NCBI GenBank assembly: GCA_963698495.1
Contig: CAVORB010000020.1
Coordinates: forward strand, 186,001 to 250,000
Length of the DNA stretch: 64,000 nucleotides
Source: CAVORB01 sp963698495
GTDB lineage: Bacteria; Pseudomonadota; Gammaproteobacteria; Chromatiales; Chromatiaceae
Direction: 5' to 3'
The translations under genes were made by a program, and so were the position numbers. Positions within the stretch are counted from its first letter, which is position 1; each line of letters opens with the position of its first letter. The notes beneath the pieces are model-generated. The model saw nothing but the letters and a program-made list of their open reading frames with translations. It made no database searches and was not told where the DNA came from. Shown one piece after another: positions 1 through 7,844 of this stretch.

Positions 1-2
1 GC

Positions 3-173
3 GACAAGCTCGCGATGTACAACACGGGCGATCAGCAGGCGCGTGCCTTCGAGTACGCGGAGTCCGACGGCCGACTCGTCCTGCGCGATCCTGCGGGACA
101 AATCTATCTTTACCGCCGCTTGCGACTCGACGCCGTGGAGCCAGGCGGGGCTCCTTCGGCCCCCGATAGGTAA
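3..173 (+). CDS. C-terminal end of an unidentified protein (5' end outside window)
   Basis: An open frame enters from the left edge and ends at TAA 171–173, giving 56 residues. It reads as a plausible protein tail (FEYAESDGRLVLRDP, then IYLYRR), with a beta-strand-like pattern as in small periplasmic or lipoprotein folds. I do not recognise the family. The start lies outside the window, so no function is proposed. The convergent TauE gene follows after about 55 bases. Confidence 0.5.
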   Translation, partial: DKLAMYNTGDQQARAFEYAESDGRLVLRDPAGQIYLYRRLRLDAVEPGGAPSAPDR

Positions 174-228
174 GGCTTCCGAGATGGGTTAGGGGGATGA
201 GATCAGCCGAACCCGACCCCGGGGATCG

Positions 229-1023
229 CTATGGCCACAGCAGCTTGACCGCCACGGTCAGCACCAGTCCCGCGAAGATCCGCTTCAGCAACGTCAGCGG
301 CAGGGAGTGTGCGAGGCGCGCCCCCAGCGGGGCCGTCGGGATGCTCGCAAGCAGGATTGCCCCCACCGCCGGCCAATAGACGAAGCCGGTGCTGCCGGCC
401 GGAAGTCCCTCGCGACCCCAGCCAACGATCACGAAGCCCAAGGTGCCCGCCAGAGCGATCGGGAGGCCGCAGGCGCTCGAGGTTGCCACGGAGCGGCGCA
501 TATCGAGCCCGGATCGGACCAGGAACGGAACCGTGAGCGTGCCACCTCCGATACCCACCAGGGCAGACAAGCCACCGATGGCCGTACCGGTCAGGCCTAC
601 CTTAGCCGGCCCCGGCGGGTCGCCCGCCCCAGACACCGCGCGCTGGAAAAGCATGCGTAGTCCAACGTAAAGCAGGAATACGCCGAAGATCCGGCGCAGC
701 CAGACCTCTTCGAGCAAACCGGCCACCGCGGACCCGATCCAGGCACCGACGACGATCCAGGGAGCAAGCTGCCGGAAGAGGTCCCAACGCACCGCGCCGC
801 GGCTATGGTGCGCGTAGACCGACGCGCTCCCGGTGCCGATGATGGACGCCAAGGATGAACCGACCGCAAGATGGGAGATCCAGTCCGGAGGGAACCCGGC
901 ATGAGCGAACACCCAGATGAGGGCTGGGACGATCACCACGCCGCCGCCGACGCCGAACAGGCCGGCAAGCAAGCCGGAGGCGACGCCGGTGCCGAGGTAG
1001 GCAAGGATCTCTATCGGGCTCAT
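229..1023 (-). CDS. TauE/SafE-family membrane permease (sulfite exporter-like)
   Basis: A 264-residue polytopic membrane protein of the TauE/SafE (COG0730) family, which exports organosulfur or sulfite anions or is simply described as a putative permease. The family's internal duplication is visible: the glycine-rich motif GLFGVGGGVVIVPAL near residues 21–35 is echoed by GIGGGTLTVPFL near residue 157. About eight hydrophobic segments are evident. It is divergently oriented from a thioredoxin-like exported protein, with an AT-rich dyad between them, suggesting a shared sulfur or redox stress response. The substrate cannot be deduced from sequence. ATG start; length is normal for the family. 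Confidence 0.9.
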   Translation of the reverse strand: MSPIEILAYLGTGVASGLLAGLFGVGGGVVIVPALIWVFAHAGFPPDWISHLAVGSSLASIIGTGSASVYAHHSRGAVRWDLFRQLAPWIVVGAWIGSAVAGLLEEVWLRRIFGVFLLYVGLRMLFQRAVSGAGDPPGPAKVGLTGTAIGGLSALVGIGGGTLTVPFLVRSGLDMRRSVATSSACGLPIALAGTLGFVIVGWGREGLPAGSTGFVYWPAVGAILLASIPTAPLGARLAHSLPLTLLKRIFAGLVLTVAVKLLWP

Positions 1024-1098
1024 GGAAAAACGTCCTCAGGTTGATGCCTCGATTTCCCCGCGCCGGCGAGCCAACCTCGATACCGCAGCCTAAAATTT

Positions 1099-1116
1099 GA
1101 ATATATCGGAATATTC
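1099..1116. promoter_or_regulatory. AT-rich inverted repeat in divergent promoter region
   Basis: GAATAT and ATATTC form a perfect 6-base dyad separated by six bases (ATCGGA), inside an AT-rich patch that stands out from GC-rich surroundings. It lies between the divergent TauE and thioredoxin-like genes. ArsR-family sulfur-responsive repressors often bind AT-rich dyads near TauE genes, but no regulator gene is adjacent here, so the operator role is inferred. Confidence 0.35.
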
Positions 1117-1158
1117 TAATACTATAAAACGACTGCTGTACGTCTCAGGACACCCTCG

Positions 1159-1689
1159 TTGCCGGCTCTGTTGTATCGACTCGCCACCGTCCTGTTGCTC
1201 GCGACTTCCGTAACCGCGGGTGCCGCCGGGCCTTCCTCGGATTCGACCAGGGATTGGTCTCGGATCGGGGCCTCCGCCCGTGAGGCCGGCCTGCCGGTGG
1301 TGATCCTGGTCACCGGGAGCGGATGCGGTCATTGTGAACGCATGCGCGGAGAGTTTCTCGCGGACCCCAGACTTTCTTCACCACTCGCCGAACAGGCGGT
1401 TTCGGCTGAGCTCCACCGCGATTCCGCGGGAAAGATCGTCGATTTCGATGGCGAGCGGATACGCTCGCGCGTCTTTCTCTCCCGCTACGACGTGTTCGCA
1501 ACGCCGACCCTGCTGTTTCTCGACTCCGCGGGGGTACCCCTGGCGCCGCCGATCGTCGGCTTTAACGACGCGCAAACCTACCGGGAACTGGTATCGGAGC
1601 GCCTGACAGAGGCGCGATCCGAGCTCCAGGCGCGGGCAGCCCAACCGGCAGAGGCGCTCACCGCCGCGGCGCACGCAATCGCTCGCTAG
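1159..1689 (+). CDS. Exported thioredoxin-fold protein
   Basis: A 176-residue protein with a hydrophobic signal sequence (residues about 4–23, ending near TAGAA) and a thioredoxin-like active site CGHC at residues 56–59. A cis-proline-type segment FATPTLLFLD lies further on. This fits a periplasmic thiol-disulfide protein of the SoxW/DsbD-C-terminal or thioredoxin_2 kind. The start is a TTG at 1159; no better ATG exists upstream in frame. The C-terminus is an alanine-rich helix that is not part of the thioredoxin core. The exact partner is unknown, though the divergent sulfite-exporter-like gene suggests a sulfur or redox context. Confidence 0.8.
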   Translation: MPALLYRLATVLLLATSVTAGAAGPSSDSTRDWSRIGASAREAGLPVVILVTGSGCGHCERMRGEFLADPRLSSPLAEQAVSAELHRDSAGKIVDFDGERIRSRVFLSRYDVFATPTLLFLDSAGVPLAPPIVGFNDAQTYRELVSERLTEARSELQARAAQPAEALTAAAHAIAR

Positions 1690-1703
1690 GCCAGGCAACC
1701 GCC

Positions 1704-2888
1704 TCATCGCCAAAGCCCCTCACGCAGATCCCGCACCGAGAAGCCGCGCCAAGGCGACGAGACGCCCTTCTCCAGTCCGAGCACCCGGAAACGCTCCCCC
1801 ATTCCCTGGGGCAGCACCAATTGCCGTGCGCCCGCCAGCATCCGCAGCGCCTCCTTGCCCGCGGCGACCTCCGCCAGCATCCGGTCCAGCCCGCATCCGA
1901 GCAGGAAATGGGCCTGGGTGGTGTAGCCCGCCACGCCGAATCCCGCCTCCCGCCCAAGCTCGGCTACCGCCGTGAAGTCCACGTGGGCGGTGATGTCCTG
2001 CAGGCCGAGGTTGCGGTAGGGATCGTCATGTGCCCGGTGGCGGTGGTGACACATGAGGGTGCCGCCGCCGCGGTCGGCATGATAGTACTCGCCGCGCGGA
2101 TAGCCGTAGTCGATCAAGATGGTCAGGCCGCGCTCGACGGAAGCGGCCAGCGCGGCGAGCCAGGGGCCGAGACGCAGGTTGATCTCGGAACCGAACCCCG
2201 GCTCGACGGCGAGCCCCTGGGCCTGCAGCGCCCGCACCGCCGGGGCGAGACCGGGACTCTCGGGCTCGGAACAGACCTCGCGCCAACCGTCGCCAGCCGG
2301 GGTGACGAACACCTCCAGCGGCGCGCCATCGGCGGCCACCCGAAATCGGTGCACGGGCATGGCGTCGAGAACCTCATTTGCGAGGACGACGCCGCGAAAG
2401 GACTCGGGCAAGCGCTCTAGCCAGTGCACCCGCTCGAGCAGGCGGGGCAGGCGTTCGGAAACCAGACAGCGCTGACGCTCCTTCAGGTCCGGGCTGAGCT
2501 CCAGGATCAGATAGCGCCCGGGAAGGGCCGCGGATCGCTCCAGGGCCGCGAGCACCTGCACCGCCAGCGCGCCGGAACCGGCACCGATCTCCAGGATGTC
2601 CCCCCCGTCGAGCCGGCCCAGGACCTCGCCGCACTGGGCGGCGATACAGGCCCCGAACAAGGGCGAGATCTCGGGTGCGGTGACGAAGTCGCCCCCCGCT
2701 CCGATCTTGCGCGCGCCGGAGACGTAGTAGCCGAATCCCGGCGCATAGAGCGCGAGTTCCATGAAGCGGTCGAACGGCAGCAATCCCCCGCAGTCGACCG
2801 CCTCTTCGCGGATCAGGGCGGACAGGCGGCGGCTATGCGCCTCCCCGTAGTCGAGGCCGCCGGCAGTCGAGTCGGTCGTCGGTTTCAT
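1704..2888 (-). CDS. SAM-dependent methyltransferase, MidA/NDUFAF7 family (COG1565)
   Basis: A 394-residue class I methyltransferase of the MidA/NDUFAF7 family; the mitochondrial member methylates an arginine of complex I. The family block GDFVTAPEISPLFG is at residues 66–79 and the SAM-binding glycine loop ILEIGAGSGALAV is at about 98–110. Later conserved segments include VVLANEVLDAMPVHRF and LTILIDYGYPRGEYYH. The frame is open upstream to 3431, but that would overlap the folM gene. The ATG at 2888 (MKPTTDST) is chosen because homology begins just after it and it leaves a normal divergent intergenic space. The bacterial substrate is unproven. Confidence 0.88.
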   Translation of the reverse strand: MKPTTDSTAGGLDYGEAHSRRLSALIREEAVDCGGLLPFDRFMELALYAPGFGYYVSGARKIGAGGDFVTAPEISPLFGACIAAQCGEVLGRLDGGDILEIGAGSGALAVQVLAALERSAALPGRYLILELSPDLKERQRCLVSERLPRLLERVHWLERLPESFRGVVLANEVLDAMPVHRFRVAADGAPLEVFVTPAGDGWREVCSEPESPGLAPAVRALQAQGLAVEPGFGSEINLRLGPWLAALAASVERGLTILIDYGYPRGEYYHADRGGGTLMCHHRHRAHDDPYRNLGLQDITAHVDFTAVAELGREAGFGVAGYTTQAHFLLGCGLDRMLAEVAAGKEALRMLAGARQLVLPQGMGERFRVLGLEKGVSSPWRGFSVRDLREGLWR

Positions 2889-2960
2889 CGCGGAGGGCGG
2901 GGACGGCGTTGGGCGATGGGCTACAATTGCGAATCTTGCCATTAAACAGGGAGACCCGCC

Positions 2961-3716
2961 GTGGCGCAAAATCCCGACTCGCTGGAGGGCAAGGTCGCCC
3001 TCATCACCGGCGCCGCGCACCGTGTCGGCGCCCAGATCGCGCGCTGCCTGCACGCCCAAGGGGTCGACCTGGCGCTCCATTACCGGCAGTCGGCGGCAGC
3101 GGCGCGCGCGCTCCAGGCGGAACTTACCGTTTCCCGTCCCGCGTCCGTCCTGTTGGTGCAGGCGGACCTGCACGACTGCGAGCAGTTTCCAGCGCTGCTG
3201 GAGCGGGTGAGCGCATTCAGGGGCCGATTGGACGTGCTGGTCAACAACGCCTCCAGCTTCTACCCCACCCCCCTCGATCAAGTCACCGAGACCCAGTGGG
3301 ACGACCTGATCGGCTCCAACCTCAAGGGCCCGTTCTTCCTGACCCAACAGGCCGCACCCCTGCTGCGCGCGGCGGCGGGGTGCGTGATCAATCTGGTGGA
3401 CATTCACGCCGAGCGGCCACTGAAGGAGCATGCGGTGTACTCGATCGCCAAGGCAGGCAACGCCATGATGGTGAAGGCGCTGGCGCGGGAGCTAGGGCCC
3501 GGCGTGCGCGTGAATGGCATCGCGCCGGGCGCTATCCTCTGGCCCGAGCAGGGCCTGAGCGACGAAGCCAAGCGGGAGGTGCTCTCCCGCACGGCCCTGC
3601 TGCGGGCGGGCTCGCCCGCGGACATCGCGCGCACCCTGCTGTTCCTGGTGCGCGACGCGCCTTACATCACCGGCCAGATCATTGCCGTGGACGGTGGGCG
3701 AACCCTCCAGCAATAG
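2961..3716 (+). CDS. folM: Pteridine reductase (SDR family, FolM/PTR1-like)
   Basis: A 251-residue short-chain dehydrogenase. The NADPH loop TGAAHRVG is at residues 16–23 and NNASSFYPTP begins at 95. The catalytic set is Asp147–Tyr160–Lys164 (INLVDIHA, then YSIAK). An aspartate in place of the usual SDR serine is characteristic of pteridine reductases such as PTR1 and FolM, which reduce dihydropterins or dihydrofolate. GTG start at 2961 preceded by GGGAGA. Two other folate genes (folB and folK) lie within 2 kb, supporting a pterin role. It is followed by a DUF2452 gene after 14 bases, probably co-transcribed. Confidence 0.85.
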   Translation: MAQNPDSLEGKVALITGAAHRVGAQIARCLHAQGVDLALHYRQSAAAARALQAELTVSRPASVLLVQADLHDCEQFPALLERVSAFRGRLDVLVNNASSFYPTPLDQVTETQWDDLIGSNLKGPFFLTQQAAPLLRAAAGCVINLVDIHAERPLKEHAVYSIAKAGNAMMVKALARELGPGVRVNGIAPGAILWPEQGLSDEAKREVLSRTALLRAGSPADIARTLLFLVRDAPYITGQIIAVDGGRTLQQ

Positions 3717-3730
3717 CTGTCACTACCACC

Positions 3731-4234
3731 ATGAGCAATCAAGCGGACGAGTCGAACCTGCACCGCGGGGAGGATCACAGCTCGCCCTACCCGGTGAGCC
3801 GCCTCGCGCCCGCGTTCCAGCTCTCCGACCTCGCCGCCGAGGTGGCGCGTGCCGAGTCCATGCTGAGCGCCCGCACCGGGGCCAAGCTGCGTACCATCGC
3901 CGACCAGATCAAGGCCCTGCAGGCGGAGGCGCGCAAGGTGCTGGACGAGGCACGGGAGGAGCAGGCGCTGACGCGCGCCCAGTGCAGCTTCAAACGTATT
4001 CCCGGCCATACCTACCACCTCTATCGACGGAACGACGGCGGCACCTTCTTCTCCATGCTCTCCCCCGAGGACTGGCGCGGCAGACCCCCGAACCCGTTCG
4101 TTGGCTCCTACCGTCTGGAGGCGGATTATTCCTGGACCCCGGCGGATCAGGCACGCGCCCCGGACGAGACGGGCGATTTGGTAGCTCAGCTCCTGCGGAT
4201 CGGAGGGATTCCGGGGAGCGAAGACGGCGCCTGA
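3731..4234 (+). CDS. DUF2452 domain protein
   Basis: A 167-residue soluble protein matching the DUF2452 pattern: an N-terminal segment ending SPYPVSRLAP, a long charged helix (SMLSARTGAKLRTIADQIK onward), then a compact domain with FKRIPGHTYHLYRR, FFSMLSPEDW and GSYRLEADYSWTP. ATG at 3731 is chosen; the frame is open further upstream only as a shadow of folM. It starts 14 bases after the folM stop, so it is probably translated from the same mRNA. No biochemical function is known for the family. Confidence 0.75.
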   Translation: MSNQADESNLHRGEDHSSPYPVSRLAPAFQLSDLAAEVARAESMLSARTGAKLRTIADQIKALQAEARKVLDEAREEQALTRAQCSFKRIPGHTYHLYRRNDGGTFFSMLSPEDWRGRPPNPFVGSYRLEADYSWTPADQARAPDETGDLVAQLLRIGGIPGSEDGA

Positions 4235-4236
4235 GA

Positions 4237-4295
4237 CCCGCGCTTCTTGGGTCGCGTGCTGATCTTGGCCAGGGCGGCCAATGATCGGCGTCTCC
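4237..4295 (+). repeat. Dispersed intergenic repeat, copy A
   Basis: About 58 bases between the DUF2452 and folK stop codons match two other places in the window (59001–59056 inverted, 60432–60490 direct). Shared parts are CTTCTTGGGT, GCGTGCTGAT and a palindromic core TTGGCCAGGGCGGCCAA. It sits exactly between two convergent genes, so it may act as a bidirectional transcription end or a REP-type element. Confidence 0.6.
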
Positions 4296-4784
4296 CTAGA
4301 GATCGAAGGGTACGGGCGTGAGGGGCTGAACCGTCTGGTCGAACGCGTTCCACAGCTCCCGATAGCTGCGCCCGAGCACCGGGTGGATCTCCTCGCCCGC
4401 CACCTCGGCCAGCGGGCCGAGCACGAAGGCGTAGCGCAGGATCTCGTCGCGCGGAAGGGCGGAACCGCCCGCCTCCCCGGCGAAGTCGCCATAAGTCAGC
4501 AGGTCGACGTCAAGGGTGCGGGGGGCGAACTTCTCCGGGCCGCGCACCCGTCCAAAGGCGTCCTCGATCGCGCGAAACGCGGCGTTGAGGGCCACGATGT
4601 CTTCCTCGGTCTCGAAGCCCGCTACCAGGTTGTAGAAGGGCCGACCCTCAAAACCCACCGCCTCGCTCTGGTACACGCCGGAGAGCACCAGGTCGCCGAA
4701 TCGCTCCCGAAGCGCCCGAACGCCGCCGCGAATGGAATCTTCGCGGTCCTGGTTGCTGCCGATACTGACCCAGACTCTGGGCAT
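4296..4784 (-). CDS. folK: 2-amino-4-hydroxy-6-hydroxymethyldihydropteridine diphosphokinase (first copy)
   Basis: A 162-residue HPPK, transferring pyrophosphate from ATP to 6-hydroxymethyl-dihydropterin in folate synthesis. The hallmarks WVSIGSNQDR at the N-terminus, SEAVGFEGRPFYNLVA, and the metal/ATP block APRTLDVDLLTYG are all present. Six bases separate it from the upstream folB gene, so the two form an operon. A second, clearly different folK lies in the pantothenate operon at about 34.4–35.0 kb; this copy is more diverged in the usual RWGPRTLDLDI block (KFAPRTLDVDL). Which copy is the main enzyme is unknown. Confidence 0.88.
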   Translation of the reverse strand: MPRVWVSIGSNQDREDSIRGGVRALRERFGDLVLSGVYQSEAVGFEGRPFYNLVAGFETEEDIVALNAAFRAIEDAFGRVRGPEKFAPRTLDVDLLTYGDFAGEAGGSALPRDEILRYAFVLGPLAEVAGEEIHPVLGRSYRELWNAFDQTVQPLTPVPFDL

Positions 4785-4790
4785 GTCCGC

Positions 4791-5147
4791 CTAGTCGCGC
4801 GCCCCGCGCTCGATGATCACGCCCACGTCCCGGGCATCGCTCACGGCACCGATCTTGTTTACGCTCAGACGCACCCAGGCCACCCCGAACTCGCTGCGTA
4901 TGATCTCGGCGCAGCGCTCCGCCAGGGTCTCGACGAGCTCGAAACGGCCCTCGCTGACGAACTGCTTGAGGCGCTTCGACACCGCCTTGTAGTTCAGCGC
5001 GTCCTCGATGCGGTCGCTGGCCGCCGCCTTGGCAACGTCGGCGCTCATCTCCAGATCGAGGATCACCGGCTGCCGAACCTCCTTCTCCCAATCGTAAATC
5101 CCGATCACGGTCTCGATGCGCAGCCCCCGCAGAAAGACGATGTCCAT
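4791..5147 (-). CDS. folB: Dihydroneopterin aldolase
   Basis: A 118-residue FolB-type enzyme of the tunnelling-fold family, cleaving dihydroneopterin to 6-hydroxymethyl-dihydropterin and glycolaldehyde. It starts MDIVFLRGLRIETVIGIYDWE, typical of FolB, and includes the family helix TLAERCAEIIRSEFGV followed by VRLSVNKIGAV. The ATG at 5147 has the SD-like GGGGGAG just upstream; the frame is open to 5192 but the family starts at this methionine. The downstream folK carries out the next step, so substrate is passed between neighbours. Confidence 0.9.
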   Translation of the reverse strand: MDIVFLRGLRIETVIGIYDWEKEVRQPVILDLEMSADVAKAAASDRIEDALNYKAVSKRLKQFVSEGRFELVETLAERCAEIIRSEFGVAWVRLSVNKIGAVSDARDVGVIIERGARD

Positions 5148-5253
5148 GCCAGCTCCCCCTGTTTCGTATCGTCCAACATGGTAAGGGACCACGGGTCGTT
5201 TACAAGCCCGCCGGGTTGACCCTCACCCAGGATTGGGATTCCAATGTGCCACC

Positions 5254-5859
5254 ATGATCCAAGACCTGCTGCTCGTCGTCGCCGCCTACCTGCTGGGCTC
5301 CGTCTCCAGCGCCATACTCGTTTGCCGGGCCATGGGTCTGCCCGATCCCCGCACCCAGGGATCGGAGAATCCGGGCGCCACCAACGTACTGCGCATCGGC
5401 GGCAAGAAGGCGGCGGCGATCACGCTTCTCGGCGACAGCCTCAAGGGGCTGCTCCCCATGCTCGCCGGTCACCTGCTCGCGGCCGGCCCGGCCACGCTCG
5501 CCGCGACGGGACTCGCGGCCTTTCTTGGCCATCTGTACCCGATTTTCTTTGGCTTTCGCGGCGGCAAGGGGGTCGCGACGGCTCTCGGGGTGCAGCTCGG
5601 ACTCTACTGGCCCATCGGGCTGTCTGTAGCCGCAGTCTGGCTGTTCACGGCCAAGGTGCTCAGGATCTCCTCACTCTCCGCCCTGGTCTCCATGGCCCTG
5701 GCGCCGCTGATCGTGTGGTTCTTCTGGCCCGAGCCCGTGCTCATCGGGGCTCAAGTGCTGATCACCGCGATCCTGTTCTGGCGCCACCGCAGCAACATCA
5801 GGAACCTGCTGTCCGGAAAAGAGGACAAGCTGACCGATCAGTCGCCGGGCGCCGACTGA
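5254..5859 (+). CDS. plsY: Glycerol-3-phosphate acyltransferase PlsY
   Basis: A 201-residue integral membrane enzyme that acylates glycerol-3-phosphate using acyl-phosphate, the first step of phospholipid synthesis. Family motifs are clear: LLGSVSSAILVCR at the N-terminus, GSENPGATNVLRIGGKK (phosphate-binding loop), and GHLYPIFFGFRGGKGVATALG. About five transmembrane helices. ATG 5254 is preferred over 5233 because the membrane helix starts at once and the family begins there. It is divergent from folB, as in many proteobacteria, and converges on tsaD. Confidence 0.93.
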   Translation: MIQDLLLVVAAYLLGSVSSAILVCRAMGLPDPRTQGSENPGATNVLRIGGKKAAAITLLGDSLKGLLPMLAGHLLAAGPATLAATGLAAFLGHLYPIFFGFRGGKGVATALGVQLGLYWPIGLSVAAVWLFTAKVLRISSLSALVSMALAPLIVWFFWPEPVLIGAQVLITAILFWRHRSNIRNLLSGKEDKLTDQSPGAD

Positions 5860-5873
5860 CCCCACCGCCCGAG

Positions 5874-6899
5874 CTAAATGGGGGGGAGCGTCTCCATCGC
5901 CCAGCGTGCCCGCGGCGCGAAGCTCAATGAGTCGGTCTGGCCGGCAAACAGGCGCTGCCACCCGGCGAAGGCGATCATGGCCCCGTTGTCGGTGCAGAAG
6001 GCGGGACGCGGGTAGTAGGTCGACGCGCCAACCTTCCGCAGGGCCGCATCCATGCGCTCGCGCAGGCGGCGGTTCGCGCTCACGCCACCCGCCAGCACCA
6101 GGCGCGGGCAACCCGTTTCGCGCACCGCGCGCCGACACTTGGTCACCAGGGTATCGACCACTGCCTCCTCGAAAGCGCGGGCGACGTCGGCTCGCACCCG
6201 TTCGGGATCAGCGGTTTCCGCCAGCTCCTCCCGCAGGGTATTGAGGGTAAAGGTCTTGAGGCCGCTGAAGCTGAAATCGAGCCCGGGACGATCCGTCATC
6301 GGCCGAGGGAAGCGGTAACGCGCGGGATCCCCCAGCTCGGCGAGCTTCGCCAGGGATGGGCCGCCCGGGTACGGCAAGTCGAGGATCTTCGCGGTCTTGT
6401 CGAAGGCCTCTCCCGCCGCATCGTCCAGGGATTCCCCGAGCATGCGATAGCGGCCGATGCCCGCGACCTCGACCAGCTGCGTGTGCCCCCCTGAGACCAG
6501 GAGGGCGATGAAGGGAAACGCCGGAGGCGGCTCCTCCAGCATCGGGGCGAGCAGGTGACCCTCCATGTGGTGCACACCGATCGCCGGCACCCCCCAGGCC
6601 CAGGCCAGGCTGCGGCCGATGGCGGCCCCGACCAGCAGGGCACCGATCAATCCCGGTCCCGAGGTGTAGGCGACGCCGTCGATATCGCCACCTTCGAGGC
6701 CGGCCTCGGCCAGCACCTGCCGGATCAAGGGCAACGTCTTGCGCACATGATCGCGCGAGGCCAGCTCCGGCACGACCCCGCCGTACTCGGCGTGGATCTC
6801 GACCTGGCTGTAGACGGCGTGGGCCAGCATACCGCGCCCGCCCTCGTAGACGGCGACGCCCGTCTCGTCGCAGGAGGTCTCGATTCCCAACACGCGCAT
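5874..6899 (-). CDS. tsaD: tRNA N6-threonylcarbamoyladenosine transferase TsaD
   Basis: A 341-residue ASKHA-fold protein, the catalytic partner (with TsaB and TsaE) that places threonylcarbamoyl on A37 of ANN-decoding tRNAs. It begins MRVLGIETSCDETG; the metal-binding HMEGH (His111, His115) and SGGHTQLVEV, the nucleotide loop LAGGVSANRRLRERM, and CTDNGAMIAF near the end are all present. The ATG at 6899 is chosen over an upstream methionine because the family starts MRVLGIETS. It is divergent from rpsU, the classical gammaproteobacterial arrangement. Confidence 0.95.
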   Translation of the reverse strand: MRVLGIETSCDETGVAVYEGGRGMLAHAVYSQVEIHAEYGGVVPELASRDHVRKTLPLIRQVLAEAGLEGGDIDGVAYTSGPGLIGALLVGAAIGRSLAWAWGVPAIGVHHMEGHLLAPMLEEPPPAFPFIALLVSGGHTQLVEVAGIGRYRMLGESLDDAAGEAFDKTAKILDLPYPGGPSLAKLAELGDPARYRFPRPMTDRPGLDFSFSGLKTFTLNTLREELAETADPERVRADVARAFEEAVVDTLVTKCRRAVRETGCPRLVLAGGVSANRRLRERMDAALRKVGASTYYPRPAFCTDNGAMIAFAGWQRLFAGQTDSLSFAPRARWAMETLPPI

Positions 6900-6934
6900 C
6901 TTAATTTCCTCAACCGTAGGTCGCGAAAGGGGCT

Positions 6935-6964
6935 TTGCAAAGCCTTCCTCCGTTCGGATACAAT
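6935..6964 (+). promoter_or_regulatory. Sigma-70-type promoter for rpsU operon
   Basis: TTGCAA at 6935–6940 and TACAAT at 6959–6964 are separated by 18 bases, a good fit to the sigma-70 consensus. It lies 57 bases ahead of the rpsU ATG in the tsaD/rpsU divergent region. Likely drives rpsU–yqeY–dnaG transcription. Confidence 0.55.
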
Positions 6965-7020
6965 TCTGCGCTTTACCCGCAGCCGTATACAAACGAGCAG
7001 ATCATGAGGACGTCTCTTCC

Positions 7021-7236
7021 ATGCCCAATGTCCGCTTAAAGGAAAACGAACCGTTCGAGGTGGCCATGCGCCGCTTCAAGCGCTCCTGCGAAAAAGCCGG
7101 AGTGCTCGCCGAGGTCCGTCGCCGCGAGTTCTACGAAAAGCCCACCGCCGAGCGCAAGCGCAAGAAGGCCGCCGCCGTCAAGCGCCACCACAAGAAGCTA
7201 CAGCGCGAAAGCCGCCGCTGGGAACGGACCTACTGA
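7021..7236 (+). CDS. rpsU: 30S ribosomal protein S21
   Basis: A 71-residue basic protein with the S21 sequence: starts MPNVRLKENEPFEVAMRRFK, continues KAGVLAEVRRREFYEKPTAE and ends in a lysine/arginine-rich helix with WERTY. S21 binds the 30S platform near the anti-Shine–Dalgarno region and helps initiation. It opens the macromolecular-synthesis operon with yqeY, dnaG and rpoD behind it, linking translation, replication priming and transcription initiation. Length is exactly normal. Confidence 0.96.
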   Translation: MPNVRLKENEPFEVAMRRFKRSCEKAGVLAEVRRREFYEKPTAERKRKKAAAVKRHHKKLQRESRRWERTY

Positions 7237-7361
7237 GCCGCGCCCGGCGCTGGCCGGATCTCCCGGAAGCGGCGTCCGGCACGGCAACAATCGGCAGGTC
7301 GCCCCGCACGAACCCCGACCTCCACGCAAGCGCTGACTCGGTGTAGCGAGACGCCAGCCTC

Positions 7362-7805
7362 ATGCTCAAGCAACGCATCCAGGACGACATGAAGGCCGCG
7401 ATGAAGGCCGCCGAGAAGCGCAAGCTTGGCATCATCCGCCTGATCCTCGCGGCCATCAAGCAGCGCGAGGTAGACGAGCGCATCGAGCTGGATGACACAC
7501 AGGTCTTGGCGGTGCTGGACAAGATGGTCAAGCAGCGCCGCGACTCGATCGACCAGTACACGCGGGCGAACCGAGAGGACCTGGCGGAGCAGGAGCGTTA
7601 CGAGATCGAGGTCTGTCAGGACTATATGCCCGAGGCAATGAGCGAGGAAGAGCTCGCGAAGCTCGTGGACGAGGCCGTCATCGCCTCCGGCGCGGCGTCG
7701 ATGAAGGACATGGGCAACGTGATGGGCATATTGAGGCCCAAGGTCCAGGGCCGGGCCGACATGGGCAACGTCAGCAAGCTGGTCAAGCAGCGCCTGGGAG
7801 CCTGA
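7362..7805 (+). CDS. GatB/YqeY domain protein
   Basis: A 147-residue YqeY-family protein, related to the tail domain of the GatB amidotransferase subunit that contacts tRNA. Family segments: LKQRIQDDMKAAMKAAEKRK, LGIIRLILAAIKQREVDER, YEIEVCQDYMPEAMSEEEL, and MGNVMGILRPKVQGRADMG near the end. Its position between rpsU and dnaG is standard in many gammaproteobacteria. The molecular function of stand-alone YqeY is not settled. ATG start; 125 bases separate it from rpsU. Confidence 0.92.
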   Translation: MLKQRIQDDMKAAMKAAEKRKLGIIRLILAAIKQREVDERIELDDTQVLAVLDKMVKQRRDSIDQYTRANREDLAEQERYEIEVCQDYMPEAMSEEELAKLVDEAVIASGAASMKDMGNVMGILRPKVQGRADMGNVSKLVKQRLGA

Positions 7806-7844
7806 ATCCCCGCCGCCACCGCGCCCATCTGCTAGCTTTACCGC

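Noticed and set aside
2889..3431. N-terminal extension of the MidA-type methyltransferase
   Set aside because: It lies antisense over folM and shows no homology; ATG 2888 gives a normal-length protein.
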